DNA of 22,423 nucleotides from CAZGTQ01 sp964528575 (GTDB lineage: Bacteria > Planctomycetota > UBA1135 > GCA-002686595): positions 1 through 22,423 of the forward strand of contig CAZGTQ010000078.1 of NCBI GenBank assembly GCA_964528575.1, read 5' to 3'. The notes under the pieces were generated by a model. The model did not search any database and was not told the DNA's origin. It saw nothing but the letters and a program-made list of their open reading frames with translations. This document shows positions 6,651 to 14,544 of the stretch, piece by piece. Made by a program: the position numbers and the translations under genes. Each line of letters starts with the position of its first letter. The stretch's first letter is position 1.

Positions 6651-6838
6651 CCGCATCGTTCGCCGTGCGCGCGTCGCGCTCGCTCTTTCCGCTCAGAGGC
6701 CGTGCAGCAATCCCGCGCGCCTCGGGAGCCGCCCGGTCCGCCGGACCTGCGTCGTCGGCGTGCCTCGACAGGCCGGATCCGGACGACTCCTGAGCACGTG
6801 GGCTGGCTCCGGCCCCTCACCTCTGTCGTCCGACTCCC

Positions 6839-9064
6839 ATGCGCACTCTGCTCAGCCAGTTCTGCGAGGAATTCGAAGCGGCCGTCCGCCCCCTGCTGGA
6901 CCCCCTGAAGAGCGCCTCCGACACGCTCTCCACGGCCTCCGAGACCGTCCCCGCGCGCCCGATCCTCCCGGCGCTGCGCGACCTGCGCCACCAGCTCCAG
7001 GTCGTGGCGGACAAGGTCGGCGAGCAGCAGGCCTACGTGCTGATCTTCGGCCCGCTCAAGAGCGGCAAGTCGACGCTGATGAACGCGATGGCGGCCGCCT
7101 ACGTCAGCGAGGTGACCAGCCTGCCCGCGTACCCCTGCATGGTGTACGTCTCGCACAGCCAGACGCGCGAGTTCACGGTCACGCGCTACGACGGCGAGGT
7201 CGACACGTTCTCCGACCTGACGGGGCTGCGGGTGATGCTCAACCGCGCGCACACCGAGCTCGCCGACCGCATCCGGCAGGTCGAGGGCAGGGGCGAGGAA
7301 TTCGACGCGCAGCTCCACTTCCCCGCCGCGATCCGCCGCATCGACGTGCGCGTGCCGGCGGGCGAGCTCGAGCAGTCGGGGGCGGTCCTGGTCGACACGC
7401 CGGGGCTCTACACGCGCATGAAGTTCGGCTACGACCGGATGACGCGCGAGTTCCGCGACACGGCGGCCTGCGCGATCTTCGTCGTCAAGAGCGAGAACTT
7501 GTTCCTCGAGCAGGTGTTCGAGGAGTTCAACGAGCTGCTCGCGCTGTTCAGCCGCATCTTCCTCGTCGTCAACCTCGACAGCACGAAGAAGGACCTCAAG
7601 CCCGACGGCAGCCTCGCCCCGAGCCTCGAGTGCGAGGACCCGGTGCGCATCATCCAGGCGTTCGAGAGCCTCGCGATGAGCGCGCGGCTCAAGAGCGCCG
7701 CCGACGAGGGCCGTCTGCGCATCTATCCGGTCGACCTCTTGCGCGCCGCGAGCCGACGCCTGCGCGGCGGCAAGCCCGATCCGAACGACGCCGAGCCGCT
7801 GCTCGCGCTCCAGGGCCAGGCCGACTTCCACGCGTTCCTGGGCGACCTGACCGACTACCTCAACAGCACCGACTACCTGGTCGCCTTCCTCGGCGACAGC
7901 ATCCGCCACGCGCGCAGCCTGCTGAGCGACATCAAGACGCACTGCGGGCACCCCGGCGTGCGCGAGCTCGCGCGCCGCGTCGTCAGCCTCGAGGCGGACG
8001 CGAACCGCGCGCGTCACATGGGCGACGTGCTCGGACGGCTGCGCGGCTACGACTGGAACCGCTCGACGAGCGAGCTGCGCAAGGAGGTCACCGTCGGCAT
8101 CCGCGACGCCGCGCGGCAGATCCGCGAGCGCACGTCGACGGTGCTCGCGGGCGCGATCGAGGGCTGGTTCAAGTCGGACGCGAGCCTGAACAGCCTGCTC
8201 TCCGACGACCTGGCGCCGGTGATCGAGGGCTACCAGATCGAGCTGACGCGCACGATCCACGACGCGATCCACGAGCGCGTCGCGGGCGGCGCGGCGGGCC
8301 TGCGCGTGCCGCAGGTGACCGCCGAGGACCTGCAGATCGCCAACATCAACCTCGATTCGATCGGCCGCGCCGCGCTGATCCAGGTCGACTCGCGCGCGAA
8401 CCCCGACGCCACGCCGCCCAAGCTCGACCAGGACCGCATCCCGGTGCGCAAGAGCCTGTGGGACTGGATCCTGTTCCGCACGCAGGCGTCGGTGCGCCGG
8501 CGCATGTTCGGCCCGACGAGCAAGCCGACCGCGCGCATTCCCGCCGCGCTCAAGGCGCGCCGCCTGGGCGACGCGGGCAAGGAAGCGATGCGGCTCGGCG
8601 TCGTCGAGCACCTCGACGTCGCGTTCCCCAAGACGCTCGACCGCCTGACCGAGCGCCTGTTCGGCGAGTACGCGGCCAAGGTCCAGGACGCGCTGCGCAC
8701 CGAGCTGAACGGCAAGAGCACGTCGAACGACGGCCGCCGCACGCAGATCGAGCAGCAGCTCTCCGAGATCGGCCGCATCCGCACCGAGATCGAGCAGCTC
8801 GAGCGCCGGGTCGACGTCGCGCGCGACGCGATGGACCACGTCGCCGACCGCTACGGCAAGACCGAGCCCGCGCTGCTCACGCAGCCGGTCGAGGAGCTCG
8901 CCGAGGACGAGGACGGCTACGTCGAGATCCAGCCGTTCGCCGGAGCGCACGACGAGGACGAGACGCACGACGAGGCCGCCGCCGAAGTCGCCGAGACCGA
9001 CGACGTCGAGCCGCCGGACGAGATCTACGCCGAGGACATCGAGCGCCAGAAGACCGAGGCCTGA
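6839..9064 (+). CDS. Dynamin-like GTPase
   Basis: The protein is 741 residues. The GTPase domain occupies about 55-300: G1 P-loop GPLKSGKST (71-79, Lys77), G3 DTPG (186-189) after the strand SGAVLV, and a G4-like VVNLDSTKKD (243-252) in which N-L-D replaces the usual N/T-K-x-D. The remainder is mostly helical, as expected of the stalk of bacterial dynamin-like proteins. A tryptophan-rich basic stretch, VRKSLWDWILFRTQASVRRR, in the C-terminal half could insert into a membrane, playing the part of a paddle. The last 60 residues are strongly acidic (DEDETHDEAAAEVAETDD). Bacterial dynamins bind and remodel membranes by GTP-driven assembly; that role is inferred from the family. The upstream neighbour is a membrane-anchored coiled-coil protein. 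No Shine-Dalgarno site precedes ATG 6839. The stop faces that of the ArsC-like gene 10 nt away. Confidence 0.88.
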   Translation: MRTLLSQFCEEFEAAVRPLLDPLKSASDTLSTASETVPARPILPALRDLRHQLQVVADKVGEQQAYVLIFGPLKSGKSTLMNAMAAAYVSEVTSLPAYPCMVYVSHSQTREFTVTRYDGEVDTFSDLTGLRVMLNRAHTELADRIRQVEGRGEEFDAQLHFPAAIRRIDVRVPAGELEQSGAVLVDTPGLYTRMKFGYDRMTREFRDTAACAIFVVKSENLFLEQVFEEFNELLALFSRIFLVVNLDSTKKDLKPDGSLAPSLECEDPVRIIQAFESLAMSARLKSAADEGRLRIYPVDLLRAASRRLRGGKPDPNDAEPLLALQGQADFHAFLGDLTDYLNSTDYLVAFLGDSIRHARSLLSDIKTHCGHPGVRELARRVVSLEADANRARHMGDVLGRLRGYDWNRSTSELRKEVTVGIRDAARQIRERTSTVLAGAIEGWFKSDASLNSLLSDDLAPVIEGYQIELTRTIHDAIHERVAGGAAGLRVPQVTAEDLQIANINLDSIGRAALIQVDSRANPDATPPKLDQDRIPVRKSLWDWILFRTQASVRRRMFGPTSKPTARIPAALKARRLGDAGKEAMRLGVVEHLDVAFPKTLDRLTERLFGEYAAKVQDALRTELNGKSTSNDGRRTQIEQQLSEIGRIRTEIEQLERRVDVARDAMDHVADRYGKTEPALLTQPVEELAEDEDGYVEIQPFAGAHDEDETHDEAAAEVAETDDVEPPDEIYAEDIERQKTEA

Positions 9065-9074
9065 TCGATCCGTA

Positions 9075-9443
9075 TCACTCGAAGAGCGTCAGGACGCGCT
9101 CGGGCGGCCGGCCCAGCGCGGCGCGGTCGCCGCGCACGACGATCGGACGCTCCATCAGGATCGGGTGCGCGGCGATCGCGTCGAGCAGCTCGTCTTCGCT
9201 CGCGTCCTGCGTCAGGCCGGTCTCGCCGAACACGCTCTCGCCCGGGCGCACCCACTCGCGCGGAGCGCGGCCGAGGCGCCGGCGCAGGTCGGCGAGCTCG
9301 GCGCGCGACAGCGGATCCTCGAGGTAGAGGCGCTCGCCGAACGCGATGCCGCGCTCCTCGAGCAGGGCGCGCGTCGCGCGGCTCTTCGAGCAGCGCGGGT
9401 TGTGCAGCAGCACGACGTCGTCGTCGCGGGTCGGTAGGGTCAT
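9075..9443 (-). CDS. ArsC-family reductase (arsenate reductase-like, glutaredoxin type)
   Basis: This 122-residue protein has the ArsC/Spx thioredoxin-like fold signature. It begins VVLLHNPRCSKSRATRALLE, with the catalytic Cys18 in the family motif N-P-x-C-x-x-S-R. The C-terminal part contains ILMERPIVVRGDRAALGRPP followed by ERVL, matching the conserved 'l.RPIv....a..gRPpe.vl' block that carries substrate-binding arginines. ArsC enzymes of this type reduce arsenate to arsenite using glutathione and glutaredoxin. However, many chromosomal members without an ars operon have untested function, and no arsenic genes are visible here. A glutaredoxin is encoded at 14229, but too far away to imply an operon. 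ATG 9443 lies only 6 nt from the divergent start of the glycosyltransferase gene. A TACGCT box lies 9 nt before it, inside the neighbouring coding region. Confidence 0.88.
   Translation of the reverse strand: MTLPTRDDDVVLLHNPRCSKSRATRALLEERGIAFGERLYLEDPLSRAELADLRRRLGRAPREWVRPGESVFGETGLTQDASEDELLDAIAAHPILMERPIVVRGDRAALGRPPERVLTLFE
9435..9440 (+). promoter_or_regulatory. Putative -10 box (TAGGGT) of the glycosyltransferase gene
   Basis: TAGGGT ends 9 nt before GTG 9450 and lies within the first codons of the divergent ArsC-like gene. No Shine-Dalgarno site precedes the GTG, so a near-leaderless transcript is suggested. Confidence 0.35.
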
Positions 9444-9449
9444 GGCGTC

Positions 9450-10580
9450 GTGAGCGTACCCTCGAACCCGTCCCGCCGTCTGCGCGTGCTCGCGCTCGAG
9501 CCGTACGCCGCCCTCTCGCACGTGCGCTTCCTCGAGGGCCTGCGCGCGTGCTCGCGGCACGCGATCGAGATCGCGACGCTGCCGGCGCGCGGCTGGAAGT
9601 GGCGCATGCGCACCGCCGCGCTCCACTTCGCCGAGCCCGTGGCGCGCGGCGCGCACGACGTGCTGCTCGTCTCGGACTACCTCAACCTCGCCGAGCTCGT
9701 CGCGTTGCTCCCGCCCGGCCGCCGCGACGTGCGCGCGCTCGTCTACTTCCACGAGAACCAGCTCACCTACCCGTTGCAGGACGGCGAGCGGCGCGACCAC
9801 CACTACGCGCTCACGCACGTGTACGCCCTGCTCGCGGCGGAGCGCGCGCTCTTCAACTCCGCCTGGCACCGCGACTCGTTCCTCGCGGCGCTCGAGCAGC
9901 TGCTCGCGCACGTGCCCGACGCCGCCGTCACGCAGCTCCCGGCGCGGATCCGCGCGCGCTCAGCCGTGCTCCCGCTGGGCACCGACGTCCCCGCGGGCGC
10001 GCCACGGCCGGCCGGCGTGGAGCGCGAGCCGCTCGTCGTGTGGAACCACCGCTTCGAGTACGACAAGAACCCCGACGGGCTCGTCGCGGCGGTCGAGCAC
10101 GCGCTCGAGCACGGCCCGCGCTTCCGCCTGCGACTGCTCGGCCAACGCTTCCGCAGCGAGCCGCCGGCGTTCGGGCGGCTGCGGGCGCTGTTGGGCGCGC
10201 GCCTCGAGGACCACGGCTTCGTCCCCGACCGCGCCGCCTACCTCGGCGCGCTCGGCGGCGGCGACGTCGTCCTCTCGACCGCCTGGCACGAGTTCTTCGG
10301 CCTCGGCACGCTCGAGGCGATCCGCGCGGGGCTCGTCCCCGTGCTCCCGCGCGACCTCGCCTACCCCGAGCTCCTGCCCGAGGCCGAGCGCGAGGCGAGC
10401 CGCTTCCTCTACGACCGCGGCGAGGGCGCGGGGCCGGCACTGGTCCGGGCGCTCGAGGCGGTGCGGCGCGGCGGCTGGAGCGAGGAGCGACGGGCGCTCG
10501 TCGCCTACACCGACCGGTTCGCGTGGGACGCGCTCGCGCCGCGCTACGACCGGGCGATCGAGGAAGCGGCGGCCCGCTGA
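9450..10580 (+). CDS. tRNA-queuosine alpha-mannosyltransferase-like glycosyltransferase (DUF3524)
   Basis: This 376-residue protein resembles the GTDC1/QTMAN family, whose animal member attaches mannose to queuosine in the anticodon of tRNA-Asp. The N-terminal DUF3524 domain (about 12-175) shows the family landmarks in order: LALEPYAALSH (14-24), TLPARGWKWRMR (43-54), SDYLNLAEL (75-83), VYFHENQLTYP (98-108) and FNSAWHRDSFL (135-145). The C-terminal half is a GT-B fold with VWNHRFEYDKNPDG near 198 and the group 4 glycosyltransferase motif HEFFGLGTLEAIRAG (nucleotide-sugar binding, E-x7-E type spacing). The length fits bacterial members of the family. It has no signal peptide and should be cytoplasmic. 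No queuosine biosynthesis gene (tgt, queA) is in the window. The substrate is inferred from homology; another hexosyl transfer is possible. GTG 9450 is the only suitable start. Confidence 0.85.
   Translation: MSVPSNPSRRLRVLALEPYAALSHVRFLEGLRACSRHAIEIATLPARGWKWRMRTAALHFAEPVARGAHDVLLVSDYLNLAELVALLPPGRRDVRALVYFHENQLTYPLQDGERRDHHYALTHVYALLAAERALFNSAWHRDSFLAALEQLLAHVPDAAVTQLPARIRARSAVLPLGTDVPAGAPRPAGVEREPLVVWNHRFEYDKNPDGLVAAVEHALEHGPRFRLRLLGQRFRSEPPAFGRLRALLGARLEDHGFVPDRAAYLGALGGGDVVLSTAWHEFFGLGTLEAIRAGLVPVLPRDLAYPELLPEAEREASRFLYDRGEGAGPALVRALEAVRRGGWSEERRALVAYTDRFAWDALAPRYDRAIEEAAAR
9453..9458 (-). promoter_or_regulatory. Putative -10 box (TACGCT) of the ArsC-like gene
   Basis: On the reverse strand TACGCT ends 9 nt before ATG 9443 and lies within the first codons of the divergent glycosyltransferase gene. 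The same hexamer precedes the TPR lipoprotein gene at 16366. Confidence 0.35.
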
Positions 10581-10638
10581 CGGGCCTTCCCCACCAGCCG
10601 TCCCGCATCCGCACGGCCCTCCAGGTTCCGCCAGCGGG

Positions 10639-10644
10639 TATGCT
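10639..10644 (+). promoter_or_regulatory. Possible -10 box (TATGCT) of the LamG-peroxidase gene
   Basis: TATGCT is the best -10-like hexamer in the 202-nt gap between the glycosyltransferase and the LamG-peroxidase gene, giving a leader of about 130 nt. The leader contains runs of C. No clear -35 is present. Confidence 0.3.
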
Positions 10645-10773
10645 GGGTCTTCGCTACGGCGACCCCCCCCGGCCCTTTCCCCAGATCGGGACGATCGCTC
10701 GCGCTCGGCGCCCCCCGAGGAGCGGACCCCCCAGTTTCCCTTCCCTGCGTCGCATCGTGGCGCGGGCCCTCCC

Positions 10774-10777
10774 GGAG
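10774..10777 (+). promoter_or_regulatory. Ribosome binding site deciding the start at 10783
   Basis: GGAG lies 5 nt before ATG 10783. This favours that ATG over the in-frame GTG at 10777, which overlaps the GGAG itself. Confidence 0.65.
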
Positions 10778-10782
10778 TGCGC

Positions 10783-13700
10783 ATGCCGTCCAGCCCGAGC
10801 TCCGCCTTGCTCCGCACCCTCGCGCTGCTGTGCGCCGCGTCGCTCGCCGTCTCCGCGCGTCCCGTCTCCGCGCGTCCACAAGTGCCGCGCCACGGCAAGC
10901 CGAGCGAGGAGCACGCCGCCTTCCGCGGCTTCGGCGGCTTCCCGAGCCCGGACCTGCCGCCGCATGCGCTCGACCCCGAGGGGAGCGCGAACGTGGCCGG
11001 GTGCAGCCCCTCGCCCGATGGGCGTCTCTTCTTCTACGTCCAGGCGGGGCGCCACCCCTCGCTGGCCGCGAGCGACCCGCAGGGCTTCGTCGACGATCTC
11101 CTCGCCGCCGGCCTGCGCGTGCGCGTCCTGCGGCACGAGGCGCTGCCGACGGTCGCCGGCGCGCCCGACTTCCGCGCGCGCGGCGTCTGGTCCGACGACG
11201 CGCTCGTGCTGCCGTACGGCCTCGACGCCACGTCGCGCGCCGCCCTCGCCGGTCCGCCGTTCCACGCGCAGACGCTGCCGCCGCTCGAGCAGCGCGCGCT
11301 GTACTCGTTCCATTGGCCGCAGGCGGCGGGGATGCCCGGCAAGCCGTCGCCGTACGCCTCGGACGAGCACGGCAACCCGCTCGCGCCCATCGACTGGCCG
11401 CCGCGCTACGAGACCTACGACCTGCACGTGCTGGTCGCGTCGACGTGGCGCCTGCTCCCGTACGCGCCGCCGCTCTCGTTCACCGACTACGGGACGAACC
11501 CCGTGCGGATGCTCGCGTGGAAGGTCGACGAGGCGAGCGGGCACTTCGAGCTCGACGCGAACGACGAGCTCCAGGCCCTGGGGGTCGGCGACGCGACGCA
11601 CGTCGCGCGCATCGACGTCCGCGTCGTCGTGCGCGATCCGCGCACGCCGAGCGCGGCGATCGAGCGCACCGAGGTGCTGAACCAAGGCCCGCAGTTCCTC
11701 GTCGGCAACGTCGGCCCGTTCCAGCTCGGGCTCCAGGGCAGCGAGCCCTCGCACGCGCGCGGACACGTGGTCTACACGCTCATCAACACGTTCAACGACG
11801 AGCCGTTCCCGCTGCCGCAGGGCCCACCGACGTCCACGGGCTCGCACGAGCCGCCGATCGCGAACGAGCACATCTACTACTCGTACAACGCCGAGCCGTT
11901 CGCGCTGACGGGCTGGAGCATCCCCAAGCCGCTGAACCGGCTGGTCGAGGACCGCGACGTGCTGCTCGGGTCGCCCGAGCTCCCGCTCCGCCTGGGCGAC
12001 GTCGTGCGGCTCGCGGAGCAGCCGCTGCGCGAGGCCGACGGCACGCCGTTCCCCGCCGAGTACCCGTTCGACGGCAACTACCCGTGGAGCGGCGACGGCG
12101 AGTTCCTCGTGTTCAACGCGCGCGGCTTCACGGCGCTCGCGCTCGCGGGCACGGCGACCAACTACACGGTCCAGCACCTCGACGCGTGGGCGAACCGCTC
12201 GCGCGACCACATCCGCCACCGCGTGTTCTCGGGGACGGGGAGCGCGACGCCCGGCGAGTGGCCGTGGACGAAGATCAGCGAGGACCCGCTCGTGCCGTAC
12301 ACGCGACACCCGCACGTCCTCCCGCTCGTCGGCGGCTGGATGCTCAATTACGTCGAGGCGGCGCTGTACGACGCGAACGACTACGCGCTCGTGCTCCCGA
12401 TGAACGAGTACCTGTTCTTCGACCGCTACAAGGTCGGCGGGCCGGACTGGAGCCTCGACGTGACTCGCACGGGCGACGCGTCGGGCAACCTGAACAGCGC
12501 GCACCTCACGGGCGGCGCACGCTTCCGCCAGGAGTACCTCGCGGCGATCGGCGCGTGCACCGATCCCTGGGGCGACTGCGACAGCACGCTGCCGCTGCCC
12601 TCGGGCGTGCGCGGCGGCTCGCGCGGCTTCGTCGGCCAGGCGGTGTACTTCCCCGACGAGCCGGGCGAGCGCGGCGTCGTGCACGTCGCGGACGGGCCGG
12701 CCTTCGACGCGCTGACGGGCGATCTCACCGTGCAGCTCTTCGTCGACCTCGAGGAGACCGCGCCGGGATTCGACGGCTTCCGTCCGCTCGTCCTGCGCCC
12801 CGCCTCGTTCGGCCTCGCGGCGCACGCTTCGGGCGCGCTCGTGGGGATCGTCAGCAGCGGGAGCGACTGGCGCGCGGTCGTCTCGCCGGTCGACGTCGTC
12901 CGCTCGCTGCCTTGGCGCGCGGGCGATCCCGCCGAGGCCGGCTGGCACCACGTCGCGATGACGTTCGTCGCGGCGGCGGACGGCGCGGCGAGCGGGACGC
13001 TCACGCTCTTCGTCGACGGCGTGCCGGTCGCGTCGGTCGAAACGCCGTTCGCGAGCATCGCGGACACGGACCAGCCGCTCCTCATCGGGCCCGGGAGCCT
13101 CGACCTGCCGCCCGTGAACCGCTGGCTCGCGATCGATGAGCTGCGCGTCTCGGGGAACGTGGGGCACGACCTGCTCGCGTCGGCGTACGCGCGGCCGGCG
13201 GGCGCGGCGTGGATGAAGGAGCCGCGGCTGCCGGCGCTGCCGGCGCACCTGGAAGCGGCCGCGGCGCAGGTCCCCGCGGACAACCCGCTGACGCAGTCGA
13301 AGGTCGACCTCGGCCGCGCGCTCTTCGGCGACGAGGCGCTGTCGGCGAACCAGCAGGTCTCGTGCGCGAGCTGCCACCGACCCGACACCGCGTTCGCGGA
13401 CGCGGGCGCGGCGCTGTCTTTGGGCGTCGGCGGAACGCCCGAGCGCAACACGCCGGCGGTGTTCGACCGGCTGTTCTCGACGCACCAGGGCATGGACGGC
13501 CACGCGCCCTCGCTCGAGGAGCAGGTCCTGCTGCCGATCCAGTCGCCGCTCGAGATGGACCAGGAGCTCGCGGACGTGCTCGCCTACCTGAACGGAGCCG
13601 GCACGTCCCGCTACGCGCCGCTGTTCGAGCGCGCGTACGGCACCGAGCGGGCGACGGCCGCGCGCGTCGCCGGCGGCCTCGCGAGCTATCTGCGCGCGAT

Positions 13701-14184
13701 CGTCTCGAACCCCTCGCGCGTGGACCTGTACGAGGCGGGCCAAACGGGCCGGCTGCTGCCCGACGAAGTCGCCGGACGCGCGCTCTTCCACGGCAAGGCC
13801 CGTTGCTCGGTCTGCCACTTCGGGAGCACGTACTCCGACGAGCACCTCGACGCCTACCACGTCACCGTCGTCGACGGCGACGACCCGGGCCGCCGCGCCG
13901 TCACCGGGCTACCGGGCGACCACGCGCGCTTCAAGACGCCGACGCTGCGCAACCTCGGGTTCACGGCGCCGTACTTCCACGACGGCTCGAAGGCGACCCT
14001 CGCGGAGGTGATCGAGGCCTACGACGTCGGCGGCGAGCGGATGGACGGTCTCGTCGACGACGCGATCGTCCCGCTCGGGCTCACGCCGCTGGAGAAGGCC
14101 CAGCTCGCGGCGTTCCTGCGGGCGCTCGACGGCATCGACGCGACCGGCGCGACGGCCCCGACGAGCGAGCTGAGGGGGCTGTAA
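10783..14184 (+). CDS. Secreted LamG / dihaem cytochrome c peroxidase (MauG-type) fusion protein
   Basis: The protein is 1133 residues. A signal peptide (LLRTLALLCAASLAVSARPV, about 8-27) directs export. Residues about 40-600 form a large region I do not recognise, rich in Tyr, Trp and Pro. Residues about 615-800 resemble a LamG/concanavalin-like domain: GWHHVAMTFV, GTLTLFVDGVPVASVETPF, and the closing WLAIDELRVS. The C-terminal 310 residues are a bacterial dihaem peroxidase domain with two haem-binding sites, CASCH (861-865) and CSVCH (1008-1012), 147 residues apart as expected. It also has the conserved block FKTPTLRNLGFTAPYFHDGS. Members of this family reduce peroxide or oxidise a protein substrate such as a tryptophan; the reaction here is unknown. 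The LamG part may bind a surface glycan. Such fusions are common in secreted planctomycete proteins. Start ATG 10783 is backed by GGAG. Confidence 0.9.
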   Translation: MPSSPSSALLRTLALLCAASLAVSARPVSARPQVPRHGKPSEEHAAFRGFGGFPSPDLPPHALDPEGSANVAGCSPSPDGRLFFYVQAGRHPSLAASDPQGFVDDLLAAGLRVRVLRHEALPTVAGAPDFRARGVWSDDALVLPYGLDATSRAALAGPPFHAQTLPPLEQRALYSFHWPQAAGMPGKPSPYASDEHGNPLAPIDWPPRYETYDLHVLVASTWRLLPYAPPLSFTDYGTNPVRMLAWKVDEASGHFELDANDELQALGVGDATHVARIDVRVVVRDPRTPSAAIERTEVLNQGPQFLVGNVGPFQLGLQGSEPSHARGHVVYTLINTFNDEPFPLPQGPPTSTGSHEPPIANEHIYYSYNAEPFALTGWSIPKPLNRLVEDRDVLLGSPELPLRLGDVVRLAEQPLREADGTPFPAEYPFDGNYPWSGDGEFLVFNARGFTALALAGTATNYTVQHLDAWANRSRDHIRHRVFSGTGSATPGEWPWTKISEDPLVPYTRHPHVLPLVGGWMLNYVEAALYDANDYALVLPMNEYLFFDRYKVGGPDWSLDVTRTGDASGNLNSAHLTGGARFRQEYLAAIGACTDPWGDCDSTLPLPSGVRGGSRGFVGQAVYFPDEPGERGVVHVADGPAFDALTGDLTVQLFVDLEETAPGFDGFRPLVLRPASFGLAAHASGALVGIVSSGSDWRAVVSPVDVVRSLPWRAGDPAEAGWHHVAMTFVAAADGAASGTLTLFVDGVPVASVETPFASIADTDQPLLIGPGSLDLPPVNRWLAIDELRVSGNVGHDLLASAYARPAGAAWMKEPRLPALPAHLEAAAAQVPADNPLTQSKVDLGRALFGDEALSANQQVSCASCHRPDTAFADAGAALSLGVGGTPERNTPAVFDRLFSTHQGMDGHAPSLEEQVLLPIQSPLEMDQELADVLAYLNGAGTSRYAPLFERAYGTERATAARVAGGLASYLRAIVSNPSRVDLYEAGQTGRLLPDEVAGRALFHGKARCSVCHFGSTYSDEHLDAYHVTVVDGDDPGRRAVTGLPGDHARFKTPTLRNLGFTAPYFHDGSKATLAEVIEAYDVGGERMDGLVDDAIVPLGLTPLEKAQLAAFLRALDGIDATGATAPTSELRGL

Positions 14185-14204
14185 CCGCGGCACGGTACGT
14201 GCAT

Positions 14205-14222
14205 CTCCGACGTGCATCGGAG
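14205..14222 (+). promoter_or_regulatory. Small hairpin covering the glutaredoxin ribosome binding site
   Basis: CTCCGA (14205-14210) pairs with TCGGAG (14217-14222) around a 6-nt loop. The 3' arm contains GGAG, the likely ribosome binding site of ATG 14229, so the hairpin could restrict translation. It is only 6 bp and may be chance. Confidence 0.35.
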
Positions 14223-14228
14223 CGGATG

Positions 14229-14465
14229 ATGAAAGCCGAGATCTACACCACCGCGTACTGCCCGTTCTGCATGCGCGCGAAGAAGCTGCTCGAGCGCCAC
14301 TCGATCGACTACGTCGAGCACGCGATGGACTCGAAGCCCGCCGAGCTCGCCGAGGTCAAGCGGCGCTACGACCACCCGACAGTGCCGATCGTGATCCTCG
14401 ACGGCGACTTCGTCGGCGGCTGCGACGAGCTGCTGCAGCTCGAGGCGGCCGGGAAGCTCGGCTGA
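14229..14465 (+). CDS. grxC: Glutaredoxin (Grx3-like)
   Basis: This 78-residue protein matches bacterial glutaredoxin 3 throughout. It has MKAEIYTTAYCPFCMRAKKL with the dithiol active site CPFC (11-14), then a helix, then the cis-proline region HPTVPIVILDGDFVGGCDEL (the TVP and GGCDEL glutathione-binding motifs), ending in LEAAGKLG. Glutaredoxins use glutathione to reduce protein disulphides and supply electrons to reductases such as ribonucleotide reductase or ArsC. It should be cytoplasmic, with no signal peptide. ATG 14229 is preferred over ATG 14226 because GGAG lies 6 nt before it and the family starts with a short M-x-x-I-Y-T strand. It follows the LamG-peroxidase gene by 44 nt on the same strand and might be read from the same transcript. 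The symbol is assigned by family resemblance. Confidence 0.93.
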   Translation: MKAEIYTTAYCPFCMRAKKLLERHSIDYVEHAMDSKPAELAEVKRRYDHPTVPIVILDGDFVGGCDELLQLEAAGKLG

Positions 14466-14544
14466 AGCCGCCCAAGGGCCGGGCGCGCCGCGCGCTGCGC
14501 CGCGTACGTCGCGCACCGCGGTGCCGCTCGTCGCCGCTCGCGTC

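Larger units (their letters stand above)
6440..6838. other. 399-nt intergenic region with hairpin, CG-alternating tract and possible promoter
   Basis: This gap separates the coiled-coil gene from the dynamin-like gene. It holds a 16-bp perfect hairpin (6485-6520), a CG-alternating tract (6544-6560) and a -10-like TATCAT (6645-6650). An open frame at 6590-6793 does not look like a gene. I see nothing else identifiable. Confidence 0.7.

Noticed and set aside
6590..6793. Small + strand open frame (67 residues) before the dynamin-like gene
   Set aside because: No ribosome binding site, Arg/Ser/Ala-rich, no resemblance to a known family; more likely untranslated leader.
6647..9327. Long open frames on both strands overlapping the dynamin-like gene
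   Set aside because: They lack recognisable motifs; the frame 6839-9064 has the GTPase P-loop, DTPG and a coherent helical composition.
10654..13860. A 1068-residue open frame on the - strand opposite the LamG-peroxidase gene
   Set aside because: It is low-complexity Arg/Val-rich sequence, whereas the opposite strand has a signal peptide, LamG motifs and two haem sites.
14466..14544. Rho-independent terminator between the convergent glutaredoxin and gluzincin-like genes
   Set aside because: The gap is GC-rich with several weak dyads but no clear long stem and no T-run on either strand.
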